This document shows positions 32,181-42,342 of a DNA stretch of 64,000 bases, one piece after another. The translations under genes and the position numbers were made by a program. The stretch's first letter is position 1. Each line of letters begins with the position of its first letter. A model generated the notes under the pieces. It searched no databases. It was not told where the DNA came from and saw only the letters and a list, made by a program, of their open reading frames with translations. Source of the stretch: Limnephilus marmoratus (Eukaryota; Arthropoda; Insecta; Trichoptera; Limnephilidae); the NCBI GenBank assembly GCA_917880885.1, contig OU862916.1:48644831-48708830 (forward strand), in the 5' to 3' direction.

Positions 32181-33651
32181 AGTCAACTCTCTCCATTGTG
32201 CGTGACATCATTATGGTACGGTAGGGGCAGTCCCTATCGTTTGATCTGTGTTTTGGTGCCTCAATTTTGCCTTTGGCCATTTTAAAGCAGTTCCAGCAAC
32301 GGAATTCTTCTTTTTGTTCCTTTTTTGTGCAGTCAGATGATTTGTGTTCACCAGCACAGTGTAGACAACGATCTTTTGATTCAGTACATCTCGCGGCGGA
32401 GTGACCGTATCCCATGCATTTATAGCACTGCATGATTGGGCAGCTGTCTTCGACTCGGACTCGCTGGAAACCTATATTTATTCTTTCTTGTTTTAACATA
32501 GCTGAATATACTTCTTTTTTGACGATCAGAATAACATTTCGTAGCCTATCGTTTTTCCTGTTGTTTGTGAATCTTAGAATTTTAATAGCTTCCTTATCAT
32601 TTCCAGTGGCTTTGTAGATAGTATCATTTTGTTGCAAGATCATGTCTAATATTTCGGAATCTTGTGTTTCTTTTTCGATCCCCTTCAAGATAACATTAGG
32701 TCTAAGACGTTTGCCCTCATGAGCAACCAAGTTACCATTGGTCAGCCCTGGAATTGCTGTTAGGATCTTCTCGGCATCTGTCTTTTTAGGGCAGGTAATT
32801 ATGACCTTGTTATTTTTGGCCTTTGTCATTCCACTGACACCCACTCTGAGGTCGGCTGGCTTGATAATATCCTTTATTGTTGTGGTGATGGATTCTGATG
32901 TTGCTTCTTGGTCTGATGAAGATACTATTACGGCATGTCTGGTGCGGTCTCCTCGATTCCCTACTGCCGAGGCGTAACTGAGTACGGGTTCTTTTTGAGC
33001 GTTGGCGCAGGCTGACATTTCCCTGCAGTGTCTTTCTTCCATCTTCAGTTGAGTTTCTGCATTCTGCACCTTTGTTTCCAGTAATTCGACTTCCAGAGCA
33101 TGAAGTTGTTTTCCCAGTGTGGCTCCTTTCTCAATTATTTCCAGTAGAGATGAGATTATTGTGTCACGGACTTCTTTGGTTATGTTATTTCTGAGAGGCT
33201 CGGCTGCTTTCAGTGCCAGAGTGGCAATTTGAACAATATTCATGGCTGACTCGGACTGGTTCGTTTTCTGGAGAGAAGCGTATTGGGGGATTTCAGCAGA
33301 AGTCAGAATCCGTTTAGTTTTGAGAAGAGGAATTTTGTCCTCGTTGGTAGATGGAAGCGCTGAACTGGACTCGTGTGTTATTGGTGAGGATCTTGTAGTA
33401 GAGGAGAATGTATTTGCGGTGGTGGTAGAAAGAGTAGAGTTGGAGTTAGTGGGGATTGACGCTTGTTTATTAGTCTTAATTCCCTTCTTTTGTTGTTTAT
33501 CCGCAACTTTTCTGCTTTCGGCTCGGGTTTGTCTTGGGGAATTAACTAGTTCTGGACTGCTACGGCTCCGGATTATCGGTGACCTCGGTGTGGTTCCAGA
33601 TTTTTTGAATGGATCTTTAGCCCCTGGGGGGGTACACGGGGGATCTGCCAT
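32173..33651 (-). CDS. LINE ORF1: Gag-like RNA-binding protein
   Basis: 492 residues from the ATG at 33651. The N-terminal third is Ser/Thr/Pro-rich and likely disordered. It is followed by a helical, possibly coiled-coil stretch ('LLEIIEKGATLGKQLHALEV', then 'ELLETKVQ'), then a region resembling the RRM-like fold of Jockey ORF1 proteins. The C-terminus has zinc knuckles CYKCMGYGHSAARC and CLHCAGEHKSSDC, plus a longer CWNC...C module. Known role in the family: binds LINE RNA to form the retrotransposition particle. The stop codon lies within the ORF2 start (8 nt overlap). Intact. Confidence 0.88.
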   Translation of the reverse strand: MADPPCTPPGAKDPFKKSGTTPRSPIIRSRSSPELVNSPRQTRAESRKVADKQQKKGIKTNKQASIPTNSNSTLSTTTANTFSSTTRSSPITHESSSALPSTNEDKIPLLKTKRILTSAEIPQYASLQKTNQSESAMNIVQIATLALKAAEPLRNNITKEVRDTIISSLLEIIEKGATLGKQLHALEVELLETKVQNAETQLKMEERHCREMSACANAQKEPVLSYASAVGNRGDRTRHAVIVSSSDQEATSESITTTIKDIIKPADLRVGVSGMTKAKNNKVIITCPKKTDAEKILTAIPGLTNGNLVAHEGKRLRPNVILKGIEKETQDSEILDMILQQNDTIYKATGNDKEAIKILRFTNNRKNDRLRNVILIVKKEVYSAMLKQERINIGFQRVRVEDSCPIMQCYKCMGYGHSAARCTESKDRCLHCAGEHKSSDCTKKEQKEEFRCWNCFKMAKGKIEAPKHRSNDRDCPYRTIMMSRTMERVDYG

Positions 33652-34185
33652 TTAAGATTTATTGTAATGTTTACATGTCACTCACTAGAACTTGTATTAT
33701 ATATGATAACGCCTATTTATCTGCAATCGGACTAGCACTTTATTTGTATAGGAATTACGCCTGTTATCCGCAAATCGGCTAGCACTTGTAAAAGGTAAAC
33801 AAAAGTGAGCTCACTTTCAACCAATCAGCATGCAGCTACTTAAACACTACCCGGTTCTGAATGTATTATTGTTATTCGATAGAATATCACTAATAAAAAG
33901 TTGCACTTGTGATATTTTCCGATGGGATACCGAGAAAGATAAAAGTACACCGTTATAGCGCGCACAAAACTCCACTATTTTACAAGTTTATATGTTCGAA
34001 TTCACTTTTTTACACACTTTCGGTTGACTATCGTAGGAGCGCTTAACAGGCTACTTGGATGGATTTTGTGCACATTCTTTTCTGCAGCTTACTACAAACG
34101 TTACACTGTCACTGTTAATAGCGTTTTATGTCGTATAAATCAGTTTTTTTTTACTATATTTCACTATTTTAAATGGAGCAGTATA

Positions 34186-34671
34186 AAATTATCATAACAT
34201 TAACAGCTTGCAGGACCCTTATGGACTTAAATCATTAAAAATTAGAAGAGACTCGGCAGATATAATATATCTTCATAAAATTATCAATGGTTTTATTGAT
34301 TGTTCACCCCTTTTGGCTGAGATTAATTTTAGAGTCCCCTCCGTTAGAACCAGAGAAAAATCAATTTTTCATCTTCAAAAATGTTCTACTAATCTCAGAC
34401 AAAATGCTTTTATATTCAGAACATGTAATGTATTTGATAAGAATTTTAATGATATAGACATATTCTCATGTAATTTAAGTACCTTAAAAAAGTATGTCAT
34501 AGTCAACATTAAATAATTTTTTGACCGTATTGCAAGTTACCATATTATTGCTTTGAATCCTTTCCAGTTGCATACTACTTGTCATTCGACTTACTATTGT
34601 ATTTACTCTTGAGTTGTAGGTATGTACAATGTACATATTATTATTATTGGTGTTGTGAAGTGAGAAAAAAA
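34186..34671 (+). pseudogene. LINE A, segment 2 of 3 (nested copy)
   Basis: Coding resumes after the Jockey-like LINE ('LQDPYGLKSLKIRRDSADII', then 'YLHKIINGFID'), matching the C-terminal part of the copy at 14346. The frame ends at a stop near 34516 and the 3' UTR follows until Gypsy E2 begins at 34672. Confidence 0.75.
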
Positions 34672-35936
34672 TGTTACCATTAAAGTGTGATGACATATTG
34701 TTATGAGTTTGTGTTATAAGATTAAAGGGAGATGTACTAATGAGCCTTTGTCGGGCTCGGGTGTAATCTGCTAGTCAACTTTGATTTCCTCACCGGAAAC
34801 CTTGGACGCCAAACCCAGCCTAATGTCTGGGTATGTCAACCAGCGGAGAACACGGTACTCAATTCTCAGAGTGTGGGCCATTAGTTTTTATAGCATTCCT
34901 GAAAAGGCTGCACAAGGAAACTACTTAATAAAACAAAATGTGGAGTATATAATCGGTTCACTGTATTGATTTCGAAAGACATAATAAAATAAATGGTATG
35001 GACTCACCCCCGGGACCAATATCGTCATTTTATGCTAATCCTAGCTACCCTAATTAAATTTACTGCCGCCGAACTCCCGATGTCGTGAGAACCCACCCCA
35101 GCTCCTGGTGGCAAGGGTGATCCCAACCTCTGCGGCTCAGCTTGGCCCTGCGACCTCCTCAGCAGTCGCATGGAAGTGATGTTAGACCTGGACCCTCAGG
35201 AGAAGGAAGGAGTACCCAGACTCTACTCCAAATTGTAAAGGAAGGCCCGTCAGCAATTCGAGGCGATGTTTCGTTCAACACTGCGGTATCTCGGGTTTGT
35301 TCCATAAATATACCCTCGGGGGGAATTCAATAGTTGGCCTGCATATAATCACGGGCGCAGCGAGTTAATAATTAATCCGATGACTCGGATAATGAGGTAC
35401 AATAGTCTTTTCACTCGGACATTGCCAATTCACTTGTGGTCACTCGGACCCTCGCGAAACTCACATTTTACGTGAATAACTCTTCGGTTAGATGCACAGC
35501 GCACAATGATAAGCGTGGCGGGTTATTATTTACACCGATGTCTCGGATAAAGAGGTACATTAATCGTAACACACGTACATCGCCATTAAACTCGTGCTCC
35601 CTTTTGGGACCCGCGCGAAAACTCGCATTTTACGCGAATAAATCTTTAATTTTTATATTTAAAATAAACACAACGTGTTTCCGTCCCCCGAATGCAGATG
35701 CCCAAGCTTGGATTACAATCACATCGTATTAAAACATAAGATTAATTGACCGTTGTTTTCACGGCGTACCGCACAAATCGCCGTGAAAACCAGAGTGCGG
35801 ATCCGGAAAAAAAAACCCAAAAACCGCCGCCTACCGACACGTTGAACGAACTCCCCCAGGTTTGCCAACCTAACCAATTAAAATGCATTTAAGAAAATAG
35901 TACCTAACTTACGATAAATACAATCGCTTCATAACA
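34672..35936 (-). repeat. E2 3' LTR
   Basis: 1265 bp. Contains a perfect 12 bp-arm hairpin, GTTTTCACGGCG with CGCCGTGAAAAC, at 35755-35790 (12 nt loop). On the plus strand it starts TGTTACCATT and ends CTTCATAACA. Confidence 0.92.
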
Positions 35937-35950
35937 TTACCCCCCTTCCC
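35937..35950 (-). promoter_or_regulatory. E2 polypurine tract
   Basis: In sense GGGAAGGGGGGTAA lies directly upstream of the 3' LTR, confirming minus-strand orientation. Confidence 0.8.
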
Positions 35951-38041
35951 ACAAAAATGTTTGCCCTCAAACAAAACTACCAAAAATCTAAACATGCCCT
36001 GAACTATCTACGTTGGTCCCAAGGAGTACCTGGTAATAAAATAAAAATAAACAACCAGTAAATGTGAAATACAAAATACAATTATTAGAAATGAAAAAGA
36101 AAAGAAAAATCCTTAATTAGTACTCTTATGACGAATGAGTGCATCGTAACCCCAATCGCGCCTATCCTGCGCGTAGGCCGGATAGTAGGTTTACGATGCA
36201 ACCATTCTCGAACTTAAAAACTAGTAAACCAATATAACCTAAGAACAACTTTTTGTAAGATGATACGTGAATGGACAACAAGCACCCTCAGCACTGGAAA
36301 AAACAAATTCTGGGTGGTTGTAATATTGACTCTTACCGAGCACTACCATTGACGTATCATCTGGAACAGAACACATAAACTAACTTAAAAGATAAGTCTT
36401 AAAATTAAGAAACATACATTTTTATGATTAAATCACTCCTCCAAATACGTCAAGTTAAATTCTATGCATTAGGCATCACTGTTCCAAACACTATCACTGA
36501 ATTTATATAGCCTTTCTTAGGCCGAAAATATTTGATGGGTTTACCATCTACACTTCACTGAATTTATATCCTTTAGGATAAAACTAACCCTCTTTTGGGA
36601 GAGTATTCCTAACTAACCTCCTATTCTGGTCCTTGGGTGAATAATATTTAACCAACAACAATTATACATTGTAAAGGTAATTTTAATAGTGTACAACCAC
36701 CGCATCGGATGGTGCCAAATAATTTTTTAATAGTATACAACCAACGCATCGGATGGTGCCAAAGAAATAAAAAAAACAACCAACTGTTTTAGAAGGTGTC
36801 ATTTGTTAATAAGATGTGCAGCTATAATTTAGTGCAGCCATAAGTATACGTCCAACTCTATAGAAGGCGTAATCGGTAAGTAAAGAACAAATTTTAAGGT
36901 TTTCACTGTAAACCGTTGTTCAACCATATAGTACATAATAACAATGTTATAAGTCTCTCAGGACAATAATAACAGAATACATCCAAAATCTTATACAAAT
37001 ATAAATGATTCTACTTCCTATGTTGGCTTAAAATGTGGAAGGATATGTGATACCATATCATCCCACATTATAAGATCTCAAAAAAAATCTTATAAACAAG
37101 GTGGACATTACAAAACATTTTCTGTAACTACTAAAAACAAAATTAAAACGCTTTTCCAAAAGCTGAGGCTTATCTGACGCAGCCTATGTTTATAGAGTAA
37201 AACAATATTTTGACAATATTATACGAAATAAATTTACCAATAAAACAGAAGAAGAGTGAGAGAAAGAGAAAAAAAATACTTTGAATTTTAGCAATTACTT
37301 CTGTAACCTGACAAAATAGGGTCAAATAATGTCAATGCACTGAAGGTGAATAACAATAATTCTTCATTTAAAATCACTTAGAAAACAAAGAGATACAATC
37401 CCTGCGTCTCTGTGTTTTCTATGTAATCTGGAACAACAAAAAATGACATTATCAAAAGCATGAACATAACCCAAAAAAAAAAGGTATGTCTGAAACACGC
37501 AGAGATAGTGTGCGGATATGTCCGCGTATTTCAGGATACAAGACTTACAACTAATAATCCTAAGTTAATCCAAAAAAGGTATGCCTGAAACACGCCGAGA
37601 TAGTGTGCGGATATGTCCGCGTATTTCAGGATACAAGACTTACAACTAATAATCCTACTTAATCATCTGTTCAGCCGACGTCCAAATTTACGTCTGTTTT
37701 AGCGTTAATATTATCGATAAATTTATACTTATACATGCACATACGTATTTTTAAATATATTCTCAACTCGAGCATTGCCACTAGAGTTGAGGTTGTTATT
37801 GTAATGAAACAAACCACCCTCCTCATCAATCTTACAAAACACCCCCCGCCAAGTAAATAACCCAATTCCTTAAAAATGAATCTAAAGACAGGACTAATGA
37901 CTGTCAGAATGTCGGGTCGTTTCAACTCGGTTGATCAGGCCGGGTTAAAACTCCCAAGCATCAAATATTAACTAACAGATATGATAATTTGCAGTACTCG
38001 GTAGGGATGGCCAGACCCTCCGAAGTATTGCCACAATAAGA
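35951..38041 (-). other. E2 long 3' non-coding region with repeats
   Basis: About 2.1 kb after pol with no env-like ORF. A ~42 bp unit containing CGCATCGGATGGTGCCAAA occurs twice at about 36687-36765, with weaker relatives to about 36875. The paired 95 bp repeat is listed separately. Confidence 0.7.
37471..37662. repeat. 95 bp tandem duplication with nested palindromes
   Basis: Two units with 95 bp period, almost identical. Each contains CTGAAACACGC...GCGTATTTCAG arms enclosing GCGGATATGTCCGC, so each unit can fold into a two-tier hairpin. Lies in the E2 3' non-coding region. Confidence 0.85.
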
Positions 38042-41000
38042 CTATACCGGTATATTATTTGATTTTACTATATCTTTCACATGAAAATCACCCGCAACTT
38101 TTCCGTTTAAGTCTGCAAGTGTATAAATTAAGTTTGATTTTTTCTTTACTACCACGTTCTGAACAAACCGGGGTGCCAATTTTTGTGCGAAATAATTCAA
38201 TGCGTTAGATTGCGCAAAATTCCTCCGCCACACCACATCACCAACCTGATAGGTAATGTGTTTTCTGCGCAGGTTGTAATGGTCAGCTCCTTTTTGAAAA
38301 GCTTTAAGAAGAGCATTCGAGACTTGCTCATAAACCGACGACAACTCTTCTAATTTCTGTGCATAAACTTTAGGTTGAGCACCAATTTGCGAACTGGTTT
38401 CCTCATCCGCTATTGGATTACGGTGCAGATCACCGTCTAGTATCTGCTCCCGACCATGCATCAGAAAATAAGGTGTATAACCTGTAGCGCAGTTTACCGT
38501 GTTATTCATCGCTGATTGAACTTGCGGAAGAAATTTAGACCAGTTTCGGTGGTCTGATTCAACTAAGATGGATAACGCCGTGCCCAGGGTTTGATTATAA
38601 CGTTCGACTACGTTGTTTTGAGGTGTATAAGATGAATTGTAAAATGGTGGCGGCATGTTATAACTATTAAGCAATTCTTTAAATTCTTTCGAAACAAATT
38701 GACGACCATTATCACAGACGATAGTTCGTGGTACGCCGTGAACAAGAAAGATGTTTTCTTCTAAGATTTTTATTATGCTTCTCGCGGTGCCATTGCGCAG
38801 CGGAAATAGCCATGTAAATTTAGAAAAAACGTCTACACATGATAAGATTACGGTAAAACCTGAGTAACTCCTAGGTAAAGGACCTACTAAATCTATCGAC
38901 AACATTTGCATGGGTCTTGTGACCTTTTTTGGGTTTGAAGAGATTCCGTTAGGTGGGGCTGTACTTATCTTATGGGCTTTACAAGTTTGGCAACGATTTA
39001 CAAATTCTTTGACATCTTTATACATGTTTGGCCAGTAATACCTAAGTTGAAGCTTTTTATAGGTTTTGAAGACCCCTGGGTGACAGGCGCGTGCGGAGTC
39101 ATGGGAGTCTGAAATAATATTTTTCCTATCCTCTTGAGGAATGACCCTTTTCCAAGCGGTATCCTCACATAAGGCCAAACGGGTTTTCGTATGACGATAC
39201 AACTCGTTGTCTTTAATTTGAAAGTTCTGAAATCGTTGAGGGAATTCCTGACAACCTTTCCAAGCATTTAAATACCATTCATCAGTGGTATCACTAAGGT
39301 TAGATCCCGATATAAGAGCTACATCCATACGCGAAAGGACGTCCGGTACAATATGTTGAGTTCCCTTACGGTGAACAACATCAAAGGGAAATTGCGATAA
39401 CCGTGTGCTCCATCGTGCAAGACGGCCACTAGGATTAGATAACGAACCTAACCACTTTAAACTTGAATGATCAGTAACAACTGTGAAATGCGCTCCTTCA
39501 ATGTAAGGTCTAAAGTGCGTTACTGAATCCAATACTGCTAATAGTTCACGCTCTGTAATTCCGTAGTTGCGTTCGTGAGTATTTAAACACCTTGAATAAT
39601 ATGCAATCGGGTGCTCCAGCCCATCAATGGTCTGAATTAAAACTCCGCCTATTCCACCGGAGCTGGCGTCGCAGTGTATCGCGAAGGGTTTTGAGAAATC
39701 CGGGCAACTTAAAACCGGAGCTGATGTCAATGCTTCTTTCAACACGTTAAAAGCTTTCTCGGCCTCTGGAGACCAAGCAAAGTTGCTGATTCCTTTTTTC
39801 GAACCAGTGAGTCTTGTAAGAGGGGCGGCAATGCTCGAAAAACCCTTTATGAATCTTCTGAAGTACCCACATAATCCAATGAAGGCTCGGATTTGCTTTG
39901 CGTTCTTGGGTACCGGGAAGTTTTTTATACTGTCTATCTTTATGGGGTCTGTACGAAGACCTTGCGAGTCAACCATGTACCCGAGGTATTTGAGCTCGGC
40001 TTTGCAGAACTCCGATTTTTTTAGATTTATGGTTAGACCTGCGTCTCGTAGTCGTTCATAGACACGGTTCAATAAACAAAGATGTGATTCTAAGTCTTCT
40101 GATACCAAGATCAGATCGTCTAAATAACAGAAGGCATTGTCGTCAAATTCTGGACCGAACAAAGCGTCGGCCAGTCTTTGCAGCTCACTCGGTGCGTTTT
40201 TAAGTCCGAAGGGCATCCGGGTGAATTCGAACAATCCACGACCGGGTACAACGAACGCTGTCTTCTGACAGGAGTCATTATCTAATGCAATTTGCCAAAA
40301 GGCTTTAGATAAGTCTATAGACGAGATGTATCGGGCACCGCCTAGCTTGTCTAGGATCCTTGTTATGTATGGTAATGGATAGGAATCGCGTGTTGTAACA
40401 TTGTTAATTTTCCTGGAGTCCAGACAAAAACGACCCGTTCCGTCTTTTTTTTGTACTATGAACACTGGACTCGACCATGGAGATCGCGAAGGACGGATGA
40501 CTCCAAGTTTTAACATCTCATCTACTTCTGCGTCAAGTTGACGTTGTCTTGCCGGAGACAGTGGGAAATAACGTTGTTTAATAGGCGGACCTGTTGTATG
40601 TATTTTGTATTGGACTAGATGAGTCAATCCTAATCCCTTCTTTTCGTAAGAAATGGATTCGAATTTTTTGACAATGTCCGAAAGGGCTTTGTTTTCCGAA
40701 TATGTTAGAGAAGAGGCAGGCCGAATTGCTCTCACCTCATTGATTTGACCTTTTTGTTGAGGTACGCGAACTTTTGAGAATAGTTCCGGCGCGATCCGAA
40801 ACTGTTTCCAGAAGTTCACCCCCAATACGAAATTAGGTGTCAACGTTGGAATGACGTAAAAGATAACTTCTCTTGTGGTTGAATTGTACGTCACCGGCAA
40901 AGTTAAATACCCTAAAACAGGCTGGCTGGTACCGTCTGCAGTCGTAACGCTAAAATCTGTTTTTACTAATTCTATTCCTAACTCTAAAAAAATCTTATAA

Positions 41001-41242
41001 CTATCCCCCCCTAAACAAGACAAGGAAGCACCACTGTCTAGCAGTGCTTTATAACTATTATTTAGAACAAAAATGTCGGCATAAGGACGCTCATCCTCTG
41101 TACTATCCTTCTCCTGTGGCAGTGCGTCCACCGCTTGAGGAGACGGGCTAGAAAGGAATTGTTGCACTAGGCGGAGCCAACGCTCCCACTCCCTCTTTCT
41201 TTGTGCACAAGAAGGGGCGCGGTAAGATTGACTCGTTTCTAG
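38042..41242 (-). CDS. pol: E2 Pol polyprotein (protease, RT, RNase H, integrase)
   Basis: Open in the -1 frame from the gag slippery site at 41242; no ATG is needed. Counting from the GTG at 41167, the protease LLDSGAS is near residues 43-49 and the RT YLDD near 348-351. RNase H motifs 'HCDAS' and 'TDHSS' follow. Integrase has H...H and 'CQTC' zinc ligands, 'SIDLVGP', 'CDNGRQF' and 'PQNNVVERYNQ', giving the three acidic catalytic residues. The front of the -1 frame shares a Trp-rich patch ('EWERWL') and 'RPYA' with E1 Pol. No internal stop and no env. Function as for E1 Pol: cDNA synthesis and integration. Confidence 0.93.
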   Translation of the reverse strand, partial: LETSQSYRAPSCAQRKREWERWLRLVQQFLSSPSPQAVDALPQEKDSTEDERPYADIFVLNNSYKALLDSGASLSCLGGDSYKIFLELGIELVKTDFSVTTADGTSQPVLGYLTLPVTYNSTTREVIFYVIPTLTPNFVLGVNFWKQFRIAPELFSKVRVPQQKGQINEVRAIRPASSLTYSENKALSDIVKKFESISYEKKGLGLTHLVQYKIHTTGPPIKQRYFPLSPARQRQLDAEVDEMLKLGVIRPSRSPWSSPVFIVQKKDGTGRFCLDSRKINNVTTRDSYPLPYITRILDKLGGARYISSIDLSKAFWQIALDNDSCQKTAFVVPGRGLFEFTRMPFGLKNAPSELQRLADALFGPEFDDNAFCYLDDLILVSEDLESHLCLLNRVYERLRDAGLTINLKKSEFCKAELKYLGYMVDSQGLRTDPIKIDSIKNFPVPKNAKQIRAFIGLCGYFRRFIKGFSSIAAPLTRLTGSKKGISNFAWSPEAEKAFNVLKEALTSAPVLSCPDFSKPFAIHCDASSGGIGGVLIQTIDGLEHPIAYYSRCLNTHERNYGITERELLAVLDSVTHFRPYIEGAHFTVVTDHSSLKWLGSLSNPSGRLARWSTRLSQFPFDVVHRKGTQHIVPDVLSRMDVALISGSNLSDTTDEWYLNAWKGCQEFPQRFQNFQIKDNELYRHTKTRLALCEDTAWKRVIPQEDRKNIISDSHDSARACHPGVFKTYKKLQLRYYWPNMYKDVKEFVNRCQTCKAHKISTAPPNGISSNPKKVTRPMQMLSIDLVGPLPRSYSGFTVILSCVDVFSKFTWLFPLRNGTARSIIKILEENIFLVHGVPRTIVCDNGRQFVSKEFKELLNSYNMPPPFYNSSYTPQNNVVERYNQTLGTALSILVESDHRNWSKFLPQVQSAMNNTVNCATGYTPYFLMHGREQILDGDLHRNPIADEETSSQIGAQPKVYAQKLEELSSVYEQVSNALLKAFQKGADHYNLRRKHITYQVGDVVWRRNFAQSNALNYFAQKLAPRFVQNVVVKKKSNLIYTLADLNGKVAGDFHVKDIVKSNNIPV

Positions 41243-41248
41243 TTTTTT
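41191..41248 (-). promoter_or_regulatory. E2 -1 ribosomal frameshift site
   Basis: Gag ends CCA AAA AAC TAG; the heptamer A AAA AAC is at 41242-41248 and in phase, exactly as in E1. A bulged hairpin, CCCCTTCTT with AAGAAAGAGGG, can form about 24 nt downstream (41191-41217). Confidence 0.8.
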
Positions 41249-42342
41249 GGATCATTGGTATGTTTCTTATTGTTAATACTACTAACATGCTGTTTCCTAT
41301 TGTCGCTATCTTTTTTCCAACAATTTGTTAACGAATGACCTTTGATCTTGCAATAAGTACAAACAAGAGATTTATTTTGTTGATTTGTTATATCCTGTTT
41401 AGCAAAATTATTCGTGTTATTCCCCATAGGTCTTGAATTCCTAGAAGGGTTAAAATTATTATTATTGTTATTATTATTGAACGACCTGTAATTGTTTGTA
41501 TTAGTGAAAGGCTTATTGTAACTATTGGGGAACGAATTAATTTTTTTAAAGTTACTGGGCTTATTTTGAGTGTCAACTAATTTTGGAATTGCTGTGGATG
41601 TTGAGGCTTCAGTGTACGACTCGAGTTTAGCAGCGCACCTCGTAAGTTCCTCAAACGAACAAAAGTCTCTGGATGACATCAAATTAGCATACATAGGCAA
41701 CAATGCTTTCATGGCTACCCGCAAAAGTTTAACCTCTGGAATTTTGCAATCCAATTTATTGTTAAGTGCTTTAAGTCTCAAAGTGAATTCCAAAACTGAC
41801 ATTCCCTTTGGCTGTTTATAATTTAGAATCTCATTTTCCAGATCTAATTGCCTATCCTGTCCCTCGAATTGTTTTATTAATAAGCTGGATAGGTCATCCC
41901 ATTTTAAGTCTGGACTATAAATTGACCTATACCATAGAAGTGCTAACCCGTCTAAAATTTCACTGAAAGATTTAACTAAGTCTTTATGAGAAATGTTGCG
42001 TGTCCTACAACGCTCTTCGACCAAAAGCAGAAAATCTCTCACGCAGCTTTTACCATCGTACTTGACATCCCAATTTGTAAGCCCCCGCGATGATGAGTCT
42101 TTATAAATAACCTTGGTATGTTTAATAACCGTGACCTTCTCCTCTGTTTCATTGTCAGAATCTAGATCCGAATCACTTTCCTCCATAACCACATCTAATG
42201 ATTTCTTCATATTTTTGTTAAAGGCGCGCGCTTGCGAACGCAACGCTTGGGCGGTGCCCTCCGGTTCGATGGATCGTGAAGTTAATTCCTTTATAAGTTC
42301 ATCCTTGGATGCATTATTTACATTTGGAATCGGAGTAGACAT
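41239..42342 (-). CDS. gag: E2 Gag protein
   Basis: 367 residues from the ATG at 42342; the frame extends to an upstream TTG but ATG is the likelier start. The mid-region resembles E1 Gag ('LTNWDVKYDGKSCVRDFLLL', then 'WDDLSSLLIKQFEG'). An Asn-rich low-complexity run, coded by an AAT/AAC-type repeat near 41457-41485, precedes a single CCHC knuckle, CTYCKIKGHSLTNC. An acidic patch ('MEESDSDLDSDNETEE') lies near residue 55. Known role: capsid and RNA packaging. Ends on the slippery heptamer. Confidence 0.9.
   Translation of the reverse strand: MSTPIPNVNNASKDELIKELTSRSIEPEGTAQALRSQARAFNKNMKKSLDVVMEESDSDLDSDNETEEKVTVIKHTKVIYKDSSSRGLTNWDVKYDGKSCVRDFLLLVEERCRTRNISHKDLVKSFSEILDGLALLWYRSIYSPDLKWDDLSSLLIKQFEGQDRQLDLENEILNYKQPKGMSVLEFTLRLKALNNKLDCKIPEVKLLRVAMKALLPMYANLMSSRDFCSFEELTRCAAKLESYTEASTSTAIPKLVDTQNKPSNFKKINSFPNSYNKPFTNTNNYRSFNNNNNNNNFNPSRNSRPMGNNTNNFAKQDITNQQNKSLVCTYCKIKGHSLTNCWKKDSDNRKQHVSSINNKKHTNDPKN

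Larger units (their letters stand above)
29071..34185 (-). mobile_element. Full-length Jockey-like LINE
   Basis: About 5.1 kb with ORF1 and ORF2 intact, a ~530 bp 5' UTR (33652 to about 34185) and a 3' UTR ending in an A-rich tail (the T-rich run at 29071-29103 on the plus strand). It lies inside a LINE A copy in the opposite orientation. The edges follow from where LINE A coding stops and resumes; a clean target-site duplication was not resolved. Undisrupted frames suggest it is young and possibly active. Confidence 0.85.

Noticed and set aside
34781..35732. Small plus-strand frames duplicated at 43586-44537
   Set aside because: They are inside the E2 LTRs and antisense to the element; duplicated with the LTR.
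37471..37662. CRISPR-like array
   Set aside because: Only two long units without spacers, inside a eukaryotic retrotransposon.
41457..41485. Microsatellite in E2 gag as an independent repeat feature
   Set aside because: It is the in-frame Asn-rich stretch of Gag, so it is explained by the coding sequence.
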